Assembly (NCBI GenBank): GCA_017990305.1
Contig: JAGNOB010000164.1
Span: 1-5,333, forward strand
Origin: Leucobacter sp.
GTDB lineage: Bacteria > Actinomycetota > Actinomycetes > Actinomycetales > Microbacteriaceae
Length of the DNA stretch: 5,333 nt
Direction of reading: 5' to 3'
This document shows positions 1-5,333 of this stretch, piece after piece. Under the pieces are notes generated by a model, which made no database searches, had not been told where the DNA came from, and was given only the letters and a program-made list of their open reading frames with translations. Every line of letters begins with the position of its first letter. The first letter of the stretch is position 1. The position numbers were made by a program, and so were the translations under genes.

Positions 1-76
1 AGCCGCGGGTAATGAAGTCCCAGCCCGCAATTGGGGGTAGCGGTTCGCCACTGTTGGTGCTGGGCCCGGCAGTCAT
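1..76 (-). CDS. 5' end of an unidentified divergent gene (partial)
   Basis: On the minus strand an ATG at 76-74 opens a frame that stays open to the window edge, giving 25 residues that begin MTAGPSTNSGEPLPPIAGW and end in DFITRG. About 70% of the codons after the ATG end in G or C, as expected for a gene in this genome. I do not recognise the protein from this stub, and no domain is visible. In many actinobacteria the gene divergent from tkt is ctaB (heme o synthase, a membrane prenyltransferase), whose variable N-terminal tail could look like this. That is synteny-based inference only. No good Shine-Dalgarno lies before the ATG, but a TAnnnT element sits 7 nt upstream, as in leaderless actinobacterial genes. 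An in-frame GTG three codons upstream (85-83) is an alternative start. Confidence 0.45.
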   Translation of the reverse strand, partial: MTAGPSTNSGEPLPPIAGWDFITRG

Positions 77-83
77 GCGCCAC

Positions 84-89
84 ACGGTA
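84..89 (-). promoter_or_regulatory. Possible -10 element of a leaderless promoter for the divergent gene
   Basis: The minus strand reads TACCGT here, matching the TAnnnT actinobacterial -10 pattern. It ends 7 nt before the ATG at 76, so transcription would start at or next to the start codon. No convincing -35 is seen 17-18 nt upstream. The motif is short and could occur by chance. Confidence 0.3.
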
Positions 90-185
90 ACACCCCAGGC
101 TTACAAGCGGGAGAAAGCGATTGTTCGCCCGGGATGTGCTGGGAGATCTCAGTAAACATCGCGCTCACGGGGTCTGTCCTGTCGG

Positions 186-191
186 TAGGAT
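186..191 (+). promoter_or_regulatory. Possible -10 element of the tkt promoter
   Basis: TAGGAT fits the actinobacterial -10 consensus (TAnnnT) well. It would place the transcription start near 198 and give a 5' leader of roughly 68 nt before the tkt start. The bases 17-18 nt upstream are GC-rich and hold no recognisable -35 hexamer. Other promoters further upstream in 77-185 cannot be excluded. Confidence 0.4.
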
Positions 192-200
192 TGTTTGAGA

Positions 201-238
201 GTGCGCAGAGGGCGCGCCAGCTGCGCCTCCTGGCGCAC
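201..238 (+). promoter_or_regulatory. GC-rich hairpin in the tkt leader
   Basis: GTGCGC (201-206) pairs with GCGCAC (233-238). Inside it, AG 207-208 pairs with CT 230-231 and GGCGC 211-215 pairs with GCGCC 223-227, leaving a 7-nt loop (216-222), one bulged G (232), one mismatch (209/229) and one G-U pair (210/228). A competing fold pairs GCGCCAG (214-220) with CTGGCGC (230-236). The T-rich run ATTTTCTGTTGT (239-250) follows directly, then the ribosome binding site. The shape resembles an intrinsic terminator or attenuator inside the leader, but its role is inferred only. Confidence 0.45.
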
Positions 239-250
239 ATTTTCTGTTGT

Positions 251-258
251 AAGGAAGG
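251..258 (+). promoter_or_regulatory. Ribosome binding site that fixes the tkt start
   Basis: AAGGAAGG is a strong Shine-Dalgarno match that ends 7 nt before the TTG at 266-268. It supports that TTG as the start over the in-frame ATG at 134, which has no such site and would add 44 residues unlike any transketolase N-terminus. Confidence 0.8.
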
Positions 259-265
259 CAGGCCA

Positions 266-2353
266 TTGGCGAACGGACTGGAGTGGAGCGAGCTCGACGA
301 TCGTGCGGTAGATACCGCACGTGTACTCGCGGCAGACGCTGTTGAGAAGGTTGGCAACGGCCACCCGGGTACAGCGATCAGCCTCGCCCCTGTGGCGTAT
401 CTGCTGCATCAGAAGGTGATGCGTCATGATCCGGCTGACGCCAAGTGGCTCGGTCGCGACCGGTTCATCCTGTCGGTCGGGCATTCCTCGCTGACGCAGT
501 ACGTGCAGCTCTACCTCGGCGGCTACGGCCTCGAGCTCGAAGACATTAAGGCATTGCGCACGTGGGGTTCGAAGACCCCCGGGCACCCTGAGTACGGCCA
601 CACCGATGGCGTCGAGATCACGACCGGTCCGCTTGGCCAGGGACTCGCCTCGGCCGTTGGTTTCGCATATGCCGCACGCTACGAGCGCGGCCTGTTCGAT
701 CCCGAAGCCGCGCCCGGGACGAGCCCGTTTGACCACAACATCTATGTGATTGCGGGTGACGGAGACCTCCAAGAGGGTGTCACCAGCGAGGCGGCCTCGC
801 TCGCCGGCCACCAGGAGCTCGGCAACCTCATTGCGATTTACGACTCCAACCAGATCTCCATCGAAGACGACACCGATATTTCCTTCTCTGAGGACGTGGC
901 AAAGCGCTACGAGTCCTACGGCTGGCAGGTGCTCGAGGTCGACTGGAAGAAGACGGGCAACTACGTCGAGGACGTTGCAGAGCTCAACGCTGCGATCGAG
1001 GAAGCCAAGGCTGAGACCACGAAGCCCTCGATGATCATTCTCAAGACAATCATCGGGTGGCCCTCCCCCGGCAAGCAGAACACCGGTGGCATCCACGGCT
1101 CGAAGCTCGGCGCTGACGAGCTCGCCGGTCTCAAGACCGTGCTCGGGTTCAACCCGGAGGAGCACTTCGCCGTCGCCCCCGAGGTGATCGAGCACTCACG
1201 TCAGGCCGTCGCCCGCGGCGCCGAGGCTCGCAAGGAGTGGCAGGTGTCCTTCGACGCCTGGGCAGCAGCGAACCCTGAGCGCAAAGCGCTCTTCGACCGT
1301 GTCGAGGCGCAGGAGCTTCCCGAGGGCGCGCTTGAGGCCCTTCCCGTATTCGAGCCCGGGGAGTCCGTCGCGACCCGCTCAGCCAGCGGCAAGGTACTTG
1401 CAGCGCTTGGCCCGATCATGCCCGAGCTCTGGGGCGGCTCCGCCGACCTCGCTGGTTCGAACAACACGACCATTCCGAACTCGGCATCGTTCGTGCCCGC
1501 GAATCACTCGACGTCCACGTGGACGGGAGACCAGTACGGCCGCGTACTGCACTTCGGCATCCGCGAGCATGCGATGGGCTCGATCCTCAACGGTATTCAG
1601 CTGCACGGCAAGACCCGCAGCTTCGGTGGCACGTTCCTGATCTTCTCGGACTACATGCGTCCGGCCGTTCGTCTTGCCGCGCTTATGAACGTTCCGAGCA
1701 TCTTTGTCTGGACTCACGACTCGATCGCGCTCGGCGAAGACGGCCCAACACATCAGCCGATCGAGCAGCTTGCAACGCTCCGCGCCATCCCGAACCTTAC
1801 GATGGTGCGCCCGGCCGATGCGAACGAGGTGTCCATCGCATGGCATGAGATCCTCACGCGTCATGAGGGCCCGACGGGTATCGCGCTCACGCGTCAGAAC
1901 GTGCCAGTACTCCCCCGTGGCGGCGACTTCGCCACTCACGAGCAGGCTGCCGAGGGCGTGCGCCGTGGCGCATATGTGCTTGCAGACACTCCGACGGACT
2001 CGCTCGACGTGATCCTGATCGCGACAGGTTCTGAGGTGCAGCTCGCCGTTGAGGCTCGCGAGCGACTCGCCGCAGAAGGCGTTGGCGCGCGCGTGGTTTC
2101 TGCCCCCTCGCTCGAGTGGTTCCAGGAACAGACCCCCGAGTACCGCGCGAGTGTATTGCCCGCTGAGGTCACTGCCCGCGTAAGCGTTGAAGCAGGGCTC
2201 TCGCTCGGCTGGGAGCGCTACGTCGGTGACCGCGGCCTTTCAGTCTCGATCGAGCACTTTGGAGCGTCGGCGAGCTACGAGGTGCTCTTCGAGAAGTTCG
2301 GGATCACAACCGAAGCTGTTGTTACGGCGGCACGCGAATCGCTCGCGAACTAG
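266..2353 (+). CDS. tkt: Transketolase
   Basis: Thiamine-diphosphate enzyme of the non-oxidative pentose phosphate pathway. It moves two-carbon ketol units between ketose and aldose phosphates (xylulose-5-P to ribose-5-P or erythrose-4-P) in the cytoplasm. From the TTG start the protein has 695 residues, the normal bacterial size. Order along the protein: N-terminal ThDP domain with NGHPGTA (31-37), GHSS (72-75), GPLGQG (121-126) and the cofactor/metal motif GDGDLQEG (165-172) ending at Asn195; His278 in GGIHGSK; the pyrimidine-binding domain with GIREHAMG (431-438, catalytic Glu434), His484 and His496 in the segment ending GEDGPTHQ, and Arg543 in TRQNVP; then the C-terminal domain from about 575. 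All expected catalytic residues are present. It is the first gene of a probable operon with tal (39-bp gap) and pgi. The TTG start is chosen from the Shine-Dalgarno at 251-258 and family length. Confidence 0.97.
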   Translation: MANGLEWSELDDRAVDTARVLAADAVEKVGNGHPGTAISLAPVAYLLHQKVMRHDPADAKWLGRDRFILSVGHSSLTQYVQLYLGGYGLELEDIKALRTWGSKTPGHPEYGHTDGVEITTGPLGQGLASAVGFAYAARYERGLFDPEAAPGTSPFDHNIYVIAGDGDLQEGVTSEAASLAGHQELGNLIAIYDSNQISIEDDTDISFSEDVAKRYESYGWQVLEVDWKKTGNYVEDVAELNAAIEEAKAETTKPSMIILKTIIGWPSPGKQNTGGIHGSKLGADELAGLKTVLGFNPEEHFAVAPEVIEHSRQAVARGAEARKEWQVSFDAWAAANPERKALFDRVEAQELPEGALEALPVFEPGESVATRSASGKVLAALGPIMPELWGGSADLAGSNNTTIPNSASFVPANHSTSTWTGDQYGRVLHFGIREHAMGSILNGIQLHGKTRSFGGTFLIFSDYMRPAVRLAALMNVPSIFVWTHDSIALGEDGPTHQPIEQLATLRAIPNLTMVRPADANEVSIAWHEILTRHEGPTGIALTRQNVPVLPRGGDFATHEQAAEGVRRGAYVLADTPTDSLDVILIATGSEVQLAVEARERLAAEGVGARVVSAPSLEWFQEQTPEYRASVLPAEVTARVSVEAGLSLGWERYVGDRGLSVSIEHFGASASYEVLFEKFGITTEAVVTAARESLAN

Positions 2354-2381
2354 CGCCTCTCGCGTGCACCAGGCTGGCTAC

Positions 2382-2387
2382 GAAAGG
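2382..2387 (+). promoter_or_regulatory. Ribosome binding site of tal
   Basis: GAAAGG lies 5 nt before the ATG at 2393. It sits in the 39-bp tkt-tal gap, which shows no terminator or clear promoter, consistent with cotranscription. Confidence 0.6.
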
Positions 2388-2392
2388 CAATC

Positions 2393-3502
2393 ATGAGTAA
2401 CGAACGTACCGCGGCACTGTCAGAGATTGGCGTGAGCATCTGGCTCGACGACCTCTCGCGCACCCGCATCGAAAGCGGCCAGCTTGCCGAGCTCATCGAG
2501 TCGGTGAATGTCGTCGGGGTCACAACGAACCCGACGATCTTCCAGAACGCTATTGGCTCGGGCATTGGCTACGGCGATCGGATCGCCGACTGCGCTAGGC
2601 GTGGTCTCGACGCATCGGCCACGATCACCGAGCTCACGACGGCTGACGTTGCCGACGCCTGCGATGTCTTTGCAGGCGTCTATGCCGCGACCGGCGGTCG
2701 CGATGGCCGAGTGTCGATTGAGGTCGAGCCCGGACTCGCACGCGACACTGCGGGCACTATCGCGCAGGCCAAGGAGCTGTGGGAGATGGTGGCTCGCGAG
2801 AACGCGATGATCAAGATCCCCGCCACGGTTGAAGGGCTGGAGGCCATTTCCGAGACGATCGCCGCTGGCATCAGCGTGAACGTCACGCTGATCTTCAGCT
2901 TGGAGCGGTACCGCCAGGTCATTAACGCCTATCTCACTGGGCTCGAGCGTGCCCGCGCCGCTGGTATTGACATCAGCAAGATCCACTCGGTCGCCTCCTT
3001 CTTCGTGTCGCGCGTCGACACTGAGATCGATGCGCGCCTCACCGCCATCGGATCCCCCGAAGCAATCGCTCTGAAGAGTCAAGCAGGCGTCGCGAACGCG
3101 CGGCTTGCCTACGAGGTGTACGAGCAGTCCTTCTCGAGCGAGCGCGCGAAGATGCTCCTCGGGCTCGGTGCAAATGCCCAGCGTCCGCTCTGGGCGTCAA
3201 CGGGCGTGAAGGATCCTTCGCTGCCCGACACCCTGTACGTGACCGAGCTTGCTGCACCGAACACGGTGAACACCATGCCCGAAGCGACGCTGAAAGCACT
3301 TGCCGACCATGGCGAGGTGCGCGGCGACGCGGTGAGCGGGACCTATGTAGAGGCCAACCAGGTTCTCAACGCGATCGACGGGCAAGGCATCGACTACGTG
3401 GAGCTCACCACCCAACTCGAGGTCGAGGGGCTGGCGAAGTTTGATGCCTCCTGGGACGACCTCATCGAGACAGTGGCGGGCGCTCTGAAGGCATCGGAAT
3501 GA
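2393..3502 (+). CDS. tal: Transaldolase
   Basis: Transfers a dihydroxyacetone unit between sedoheptulose-7-P and glyceraldehyde-3-P to give erythrose-4-P and fructose-6-P. It is the partner of transketolase in the non-oxidative pentose phosphate branch. At 369 residues it has the length of the actinobacterial/cyanobacterial-type transaldolases, longer than E. coli TalB. Visible motifs: WLDD near 17-20, holding the likely catalytic Asp; GVTTNPTIF (42-50); IKIPAT (140-145), with Lys141 the Schiff-base lysine; SVNVTLIFS (161-169); [12 protein letters not shown] (202-213); [13 protein letters not shown] (263-275); and [17 protein letters not shown] (281-297). Nothing is missing or truncated. Its stop codon overlaps the pgi start (ATGA), implying translational coupling. 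In some bacteria these two activities are fused in one polypeptide, which fits this close pairing. Confidence 0.97.
   Translation: MSNERTAALSEIGVSIWLDDLSRTRIESGQLAELIESVNVVGVTTNPTIFQNAIGSGIGYGDRIADCARRGLDASATITELTTADVADACDVFAGVYAATGGRDGRVSIEVEPGLARDTAGTIAQAKELWEMVARENAMIKIPATVEGLEAISETIAAGISVNVTLIFSLERYRQVINAYLTGLERARAAGIDISKIHSVASFFVSRVDTEIDARLTAIGSPEAIALKSQAGVANARLAYEVYEQSFSSERAKMLLGLGANAQRPLWASTGVKDPSLPDTLYVTELAAPNTVNTMPEATLKALADHGEVRGDAVSGTYVEANQVLNAIDGQGIDYVELTTQLEVEGLAKFDASWDDLIETVAGALKASE
3487..3491 (+). promoter_or_regulatory. Ribosome binding site of pgi, inside tal
   Basis: GAAGG within the last tal codons ends 7 nt before the pgi ATG at 3499. It supports reinitiation or coupled translation at the ATGA overlap. 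Confidence 0.55.
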
Positions 3503-5079
3503 CACTCGCGGTCACGGGAGAACGCCAGGGCGAGGCATTCGCGAATGCCCTGGCGTCTCTCCTCAATACCCGGTTTGCGTCTCGCCTGTTTGCTCAGGAT
3601 GCGACGCTGTGGGGCGAGGCGGCGGCCGCCGAGGCCGCCGTCCGCCTCGGCTGGACTGACTTTGCTGAAAACGCTCGTGAACTCGTCTCAGCTGCCGGTC
3701 GGCTCGCCGACGAGTTTCGCGCTGCCGGTATCGATCGCTTCGTGCTCTGCGGCATGGGAGGCTCGAGCCTCGCGCCCCTCGTCATCGCCCCAGACCTCAC
3801 GGTGCTCGACTCCACACACCCCGGGGCCGTGCGTGCCGCTCTCGGCGGCGACCTCTCACGCACCGCAGTCATTGTGAGCTCCAAGTCAGGTGGCACTGTC
3901 GAAACGCTGAGCCATCTTGCCGCGTTTGAGTCGGCCTTCATCGGGGCTGGAATCGCCCCTGATACACGTATCGTGTTCGTGACGGACCCGGAGTCCAAGC
4001 TTGCGGACTTCGCACGCGTCCACGGCAACCGTGTGTTCTTAGCTGACCCGAGCGTTGGGGGCCGCTTTTCGGCGTTGACTGCGTTTGGCATCGTTCCCTC
4101 GGTACTGGCTGGAGCCAACGTATCCAAGATCGTTGACGATGCCATCGCCGCCCGTTCGGAGTTCGTCACCGACACCGCAGAGAACCCAGCGCTTCGCCTC
4201 GCTTCCGCGCTCGCTGCTGGTCTCCCCGAACGCTTTCTCTTGGAACTCCACCCCGACGGCGGCTTGCCGGCCGAGCTCGGGCTCTGGATCGAACAGCTCG
4301 TCGCTGAGTCCACGGGCAAAGACGGCCGCGGCGTGCTGCCGATTGCCCTGCCTGCGGGGGCTGCAGCCACAGCTGTCCCATCGGTCGAGACGTTGTATTT
4401 TGGCGCGCAGAGCGATCCGGCAGCGAACGGACGCAACGCGGATGTCGCCGATGGCGTGACCCGCTCCGGTCTGACCGTGACAGGTTCGCTTGGCGAGCAG
4501 ATGCTGCTCTGGCAGGTCGCAACAGCCGCTCTCGGATTCTTGATGGGTGTAGATCCCTTCAACCAGCCGGACGTCGAGGCGGCGAAGGTCGCCAGCCGAG
4601 CGACACTGGAAGAGAACGGGAGCGAGAGCGGTACCGCAAATGTCCCGCGCGCCTCCGATGTTGCGGCCGACCTTCTTCTCGCGGCCCCTGATGGCGGCTA
4701 CGTTTCCATCCAGGCATACGTGGACCCAAACGAACCCGACATGGATGCTCTACTCGAGGAACTGCGCGCAACGTTGAGTGCACGGCTCGGGGCCGCCGTC
4801 GCTGTCGGCTACGGCCCCCGCTACCTTCATTCGACCGGACAGCTGCATAAGGGTGGCCCAGCGAGTGCAGCCTTCTTGCAGCTCATTGGCTTGGACGCAC
4901 CCGACGTCAACATTCCTTCCAACGAGCGTGAAGTCGCCGGCAGTCCGACCTTTGGGGAGCTGCTGCTGTCGCAGGCCCGGGGCGATGCGAGCGTGCTGCG
5001 GGACCGGGGCAGAGCGGTTGTCACTGTGGAAACTGCAGACATTCGCGGGTTTGTGCGCGATCTCCTCGCGGCCGTCTGA
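3499..5079 (+). CDS. pgi: Glucose-6-phosphate isomerase, divergent type related to the Pgi half of Tal-Pgi fusions
   Basis: Interconverts glucose-6-P and fructose-6-P, linking the tkt/tal products to glycolysis, gluconeogenesis and the oxidative pentose branch. The protein is 526 residues with two SIS-type sugar-phosphate folds. Visible motifs: GMGGSS (85-90) and SSKSGGT (127-133), typical phosphate-binding loops; VGGRFS (186-191), close to PGI signature 1; [16 protein letters not shown] (263-278), with Glu270 the likely base; [12 protein letters not shown] (352-363); and [18 protein letters not shown] (437-454) near the C-terminus, probably holding the active-site Lys451. The last motif is, from memory, characteristic of the Pgi part of bifunctional Tal-Pgi proteins rather than of classic E. 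coli-type Pgi. The usual long GTNGQHAFYQ-like block with its catalytic His is not visible. The start is the ATG overlapping the tal stop by 4 bp. It is the last gene of the operon, followed by a terminator. Confidence 0.9.
   Translation: MTLAVTGERQGEAFANALASLLNTRFASRLFAQDATLWGEAAAAEAAVRLGWTDFAENARELVSAAGRLADEFRAAGIDRFVLCGMGGSSLAPLVIAPDLTVLDSTHPGAVRAALGGDLSRTAVIVSSKSGGTVETLSHLAAFESAFIGAGIAPDTRIVFVTDPESKLADFARVHGNRVFLADPSVGGRFSALTAFGIVPSVLAGANVSKIVDDAIAARSEFVTDTAENPALRLASALAAGLPERFLLELHPDGGLPAELGLWIEQLVAESTGKDGRGVLPIALPAGAAATAVPSVETLYFGAQSDPAANGRNADVADGVTRSGLTVTGSLGEQMLLWQVATAALGFLMGVDPFNQPDVEAAKVASRATLEENGSESGTANVPRASDVAADLLLAAPDGGYVSIQAYVDPNEPDMDALLEELRATLSARLGAAVAVGYGPRYLHSTGQLHKGGPASAAFLQLIGLDAPDVNIPSNEREVAGSPTFGELLLSQARGDASVLRDRGRAVVTVETADIRGFVRDLLAAV
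3523..3555 (+). repeat. Perfect inverted repeat just inside pgi
   Basis: CGCCAGGGC (3523-3531) is exactly complementary to GCCCTGGCG (3547-3555). The spacer contains ATTCGCGAAT (3537-3546), and the 14-base GCATTCGCGAATGC (3535-3548) is itself a perfect palindrome. The RNA hairpin would begin 21 nt after the pgi start codon. No T-run follows. It lies in the variable N-terminal part of the protein. Confidence 0.6.
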
Positions 5080-5102
5080 GCGGCGAGGCTCGCAGGCGAA
5101 GC

Positions 5103-5145
5103 GCGAGGGCCCTGAACCGGTTATGCACCGGTCGAGGGCCCTCGC
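5103..5145. terminator. Hairpin terminator between convergent pgi and the ligase gene
   Basis: GCGAGGGCCCT (5103-5113) pairs perfectly over 11 bp with AGGGCCCTCGC (5135-5145). After a 2x2 internal loop, ACCGGT (5116-5121) pairs with ACCGGT (5127-5132) around the 5-nt loop TATGC. No T-run follows on either strand, as is common for actinobacterial terminators. It begins 23 nt after the pgi stop and lies 33 nt beyond the ligase stop, so it could serve both genes. Confidence 0.8.
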
Positions 5146-5154
5146 TGACTCCTC

Positions 5155-5169
5155 GCGGCTCGCAGCCGC
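5155..5169. repeat. Small hairpin next to the terminator
   Basis: GCGGCT (5155-5160) pairs with AGCCGC (5164-5169) around a 3-nt loop. It lies 9 nt beyond the ligase stop codon on the minus strand, so it may add to termination of that gene. It is short and GC-rich, so chance is possible. Confidence 0.35.
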
Positions 5170-5178
5170 TATCCGGGT

Positions 5179-5333
5179 CTACACGAGGTCAGTCCGTGTC
5201 CGTGCGTAGTCCTCGAACCAACGGAGCGCATCCGGCTGGTCAGTGGAATCGATCGAGCCGATGGCGGCGGGGTCTGCCCCGAGGAGGATGCGCTTAATCG
5301 GAACCTCCATTTTCTTCCCAGTGCGGGTGCGCG
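5179..5333 (-). CDS. Acetoacetyl-CoA synthetase-like acyl-CoA ligase, C-terminal end (partial)
   Basis: The minus strand carries the last 50 residues of a protein, stopping with TAG at 5181-5179; its 5' part is outside the window. The fragment contains RTRTGKKMEVPIKRILLG, which matches the C-terminal A10 motif of adenylate-forming acyl-CoA ligases (TGK with the adenylation lysine). The KKMEVPIKRILLG wording and a following tail with DALRWFEDYA are most like acetoacetate-CoA ligase, where the tail typically reads PESLDWF. Such enzymes activate acetoacetate with ATP and CoA in the cytoplasm for ketone-body use or lipid and polymer synthesis. Other long-type ligases (acetyl- or propionyl-CoA synthetase) share the TGK motif but not this tail. 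It converges on pgi and has no evident pathway link to it. Confidence 0.82.
   Translation of the reverse strand, partial: RTRTGKKMEVPIKRILLGADPAAIGSIDSTDQPDALRWFEDYARTRTDLV

Noticed and set aside
143..150. GAGATCTC palindrome upstream of the tkt -10 candidate as an operator
   Set aside because: Only 8 bp with no flanking symmetry and no second copy seen; too weak to call a regulator site.
149..1195. Long minus-strand open frame (348 codons) opposite the tkt start
   Set aside because: It lies fully antisense to clearly recognisable transketolase sequence, shows no recognisable domain, and is the usual by-product of strong codon bias in GC-rich genes.
1379..1939. Minus-strand open frame of 186 codons inside tkt
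   Set aside because: It is antisense to the catalytic GIREHAMG and GEDGPTHQ region of transketolase and has no domain signature of its own.
2420..3082. Minus-strand open frame of 220 codons opposite tal
   Set aside because: It overlaps the transaldolase active-site region and looks like a codon-bias shadow.
3594..4562. Long minus-strand open frame (322 codons) opposite pgi
   Set aside because: Composition is Ala/Ser/Arg/Pro-rich with no motif, and the opposite strand carries conserved Pgi motifs throughout.
4778..5209. Plus-strand open frame running past the pgi stop through the terminator
   Set aside because: It is out of frame with pgi, Arg/Ser-rich, crosses the strong hairpin at 5103-5145 and overlaps the ligase 3' end on the other strand.

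Overview
The window carries a sugar-phosphate gene cluster of a high-GC Gram-positive bacterium. The gene content and protein style (a TTG-started transketolase, a mycobacterial-type transaldolase of about 370 residues, and a divergent glucose-6-phosphate isomerase resembling the Pgi half of Tal-Pgi fusions) point to an actinobacterium. My best guess is Microbacteriaceae or a relative. That placement comes from recalled family patterns, not from a search.

Layout: positions 1-76 look like the 5' end of a divergent minus-strand gene, which I cannot identify from 25 residues. Positions 77-265 are the divergent intergenic region, with a possible tkt promoter (TAGGAT at 186-191), a strong GC-rich hairpin (201-238) followed by a T-rich stretch, and a clear ribosome binding site. 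Three plus-strand genes follow: transketolase (266-2353), transaldolase (2393-3502) and glucose-6-phosphate isomerase (3499-5079). The gap between the first two is 39 bp. The last two overlap by 4 bp (ATGA). A strong hairpin (5103-5145) in the 99-bp convergent gap probably ends the operon. The final 155 bases (5179-5333) are the 3' end of a minus-strand acyl-CoA ligase gene, most like acetoacetyl-CoA synthetase.

Function: transketolase and transaldolase form the non-oxidative pentose phosphate branch. They interconvert pentose phosphates with fructose-6-phosphate and glyceraldehyde-3-phosphate. The isomerase links fructose-6-phosphate to glucose-6-phosphate, the entry point of the oxidative branch. 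The oxidative-branch genes (zwf, opcA, pgl) that often follow in actinobacteria are absent here: the operon ends after pgi and an unrelated convergent gene begins.

I see no mobile element, CRISPR array, tRNA or rRNA, and no convincing undescribed system. The points most worth a second look are the split tal/pgi pair that parallels natural Tal-Pgi fusions, the leader hairpin ahead of tkt, and a perfect inverted repeat just inside pgi.
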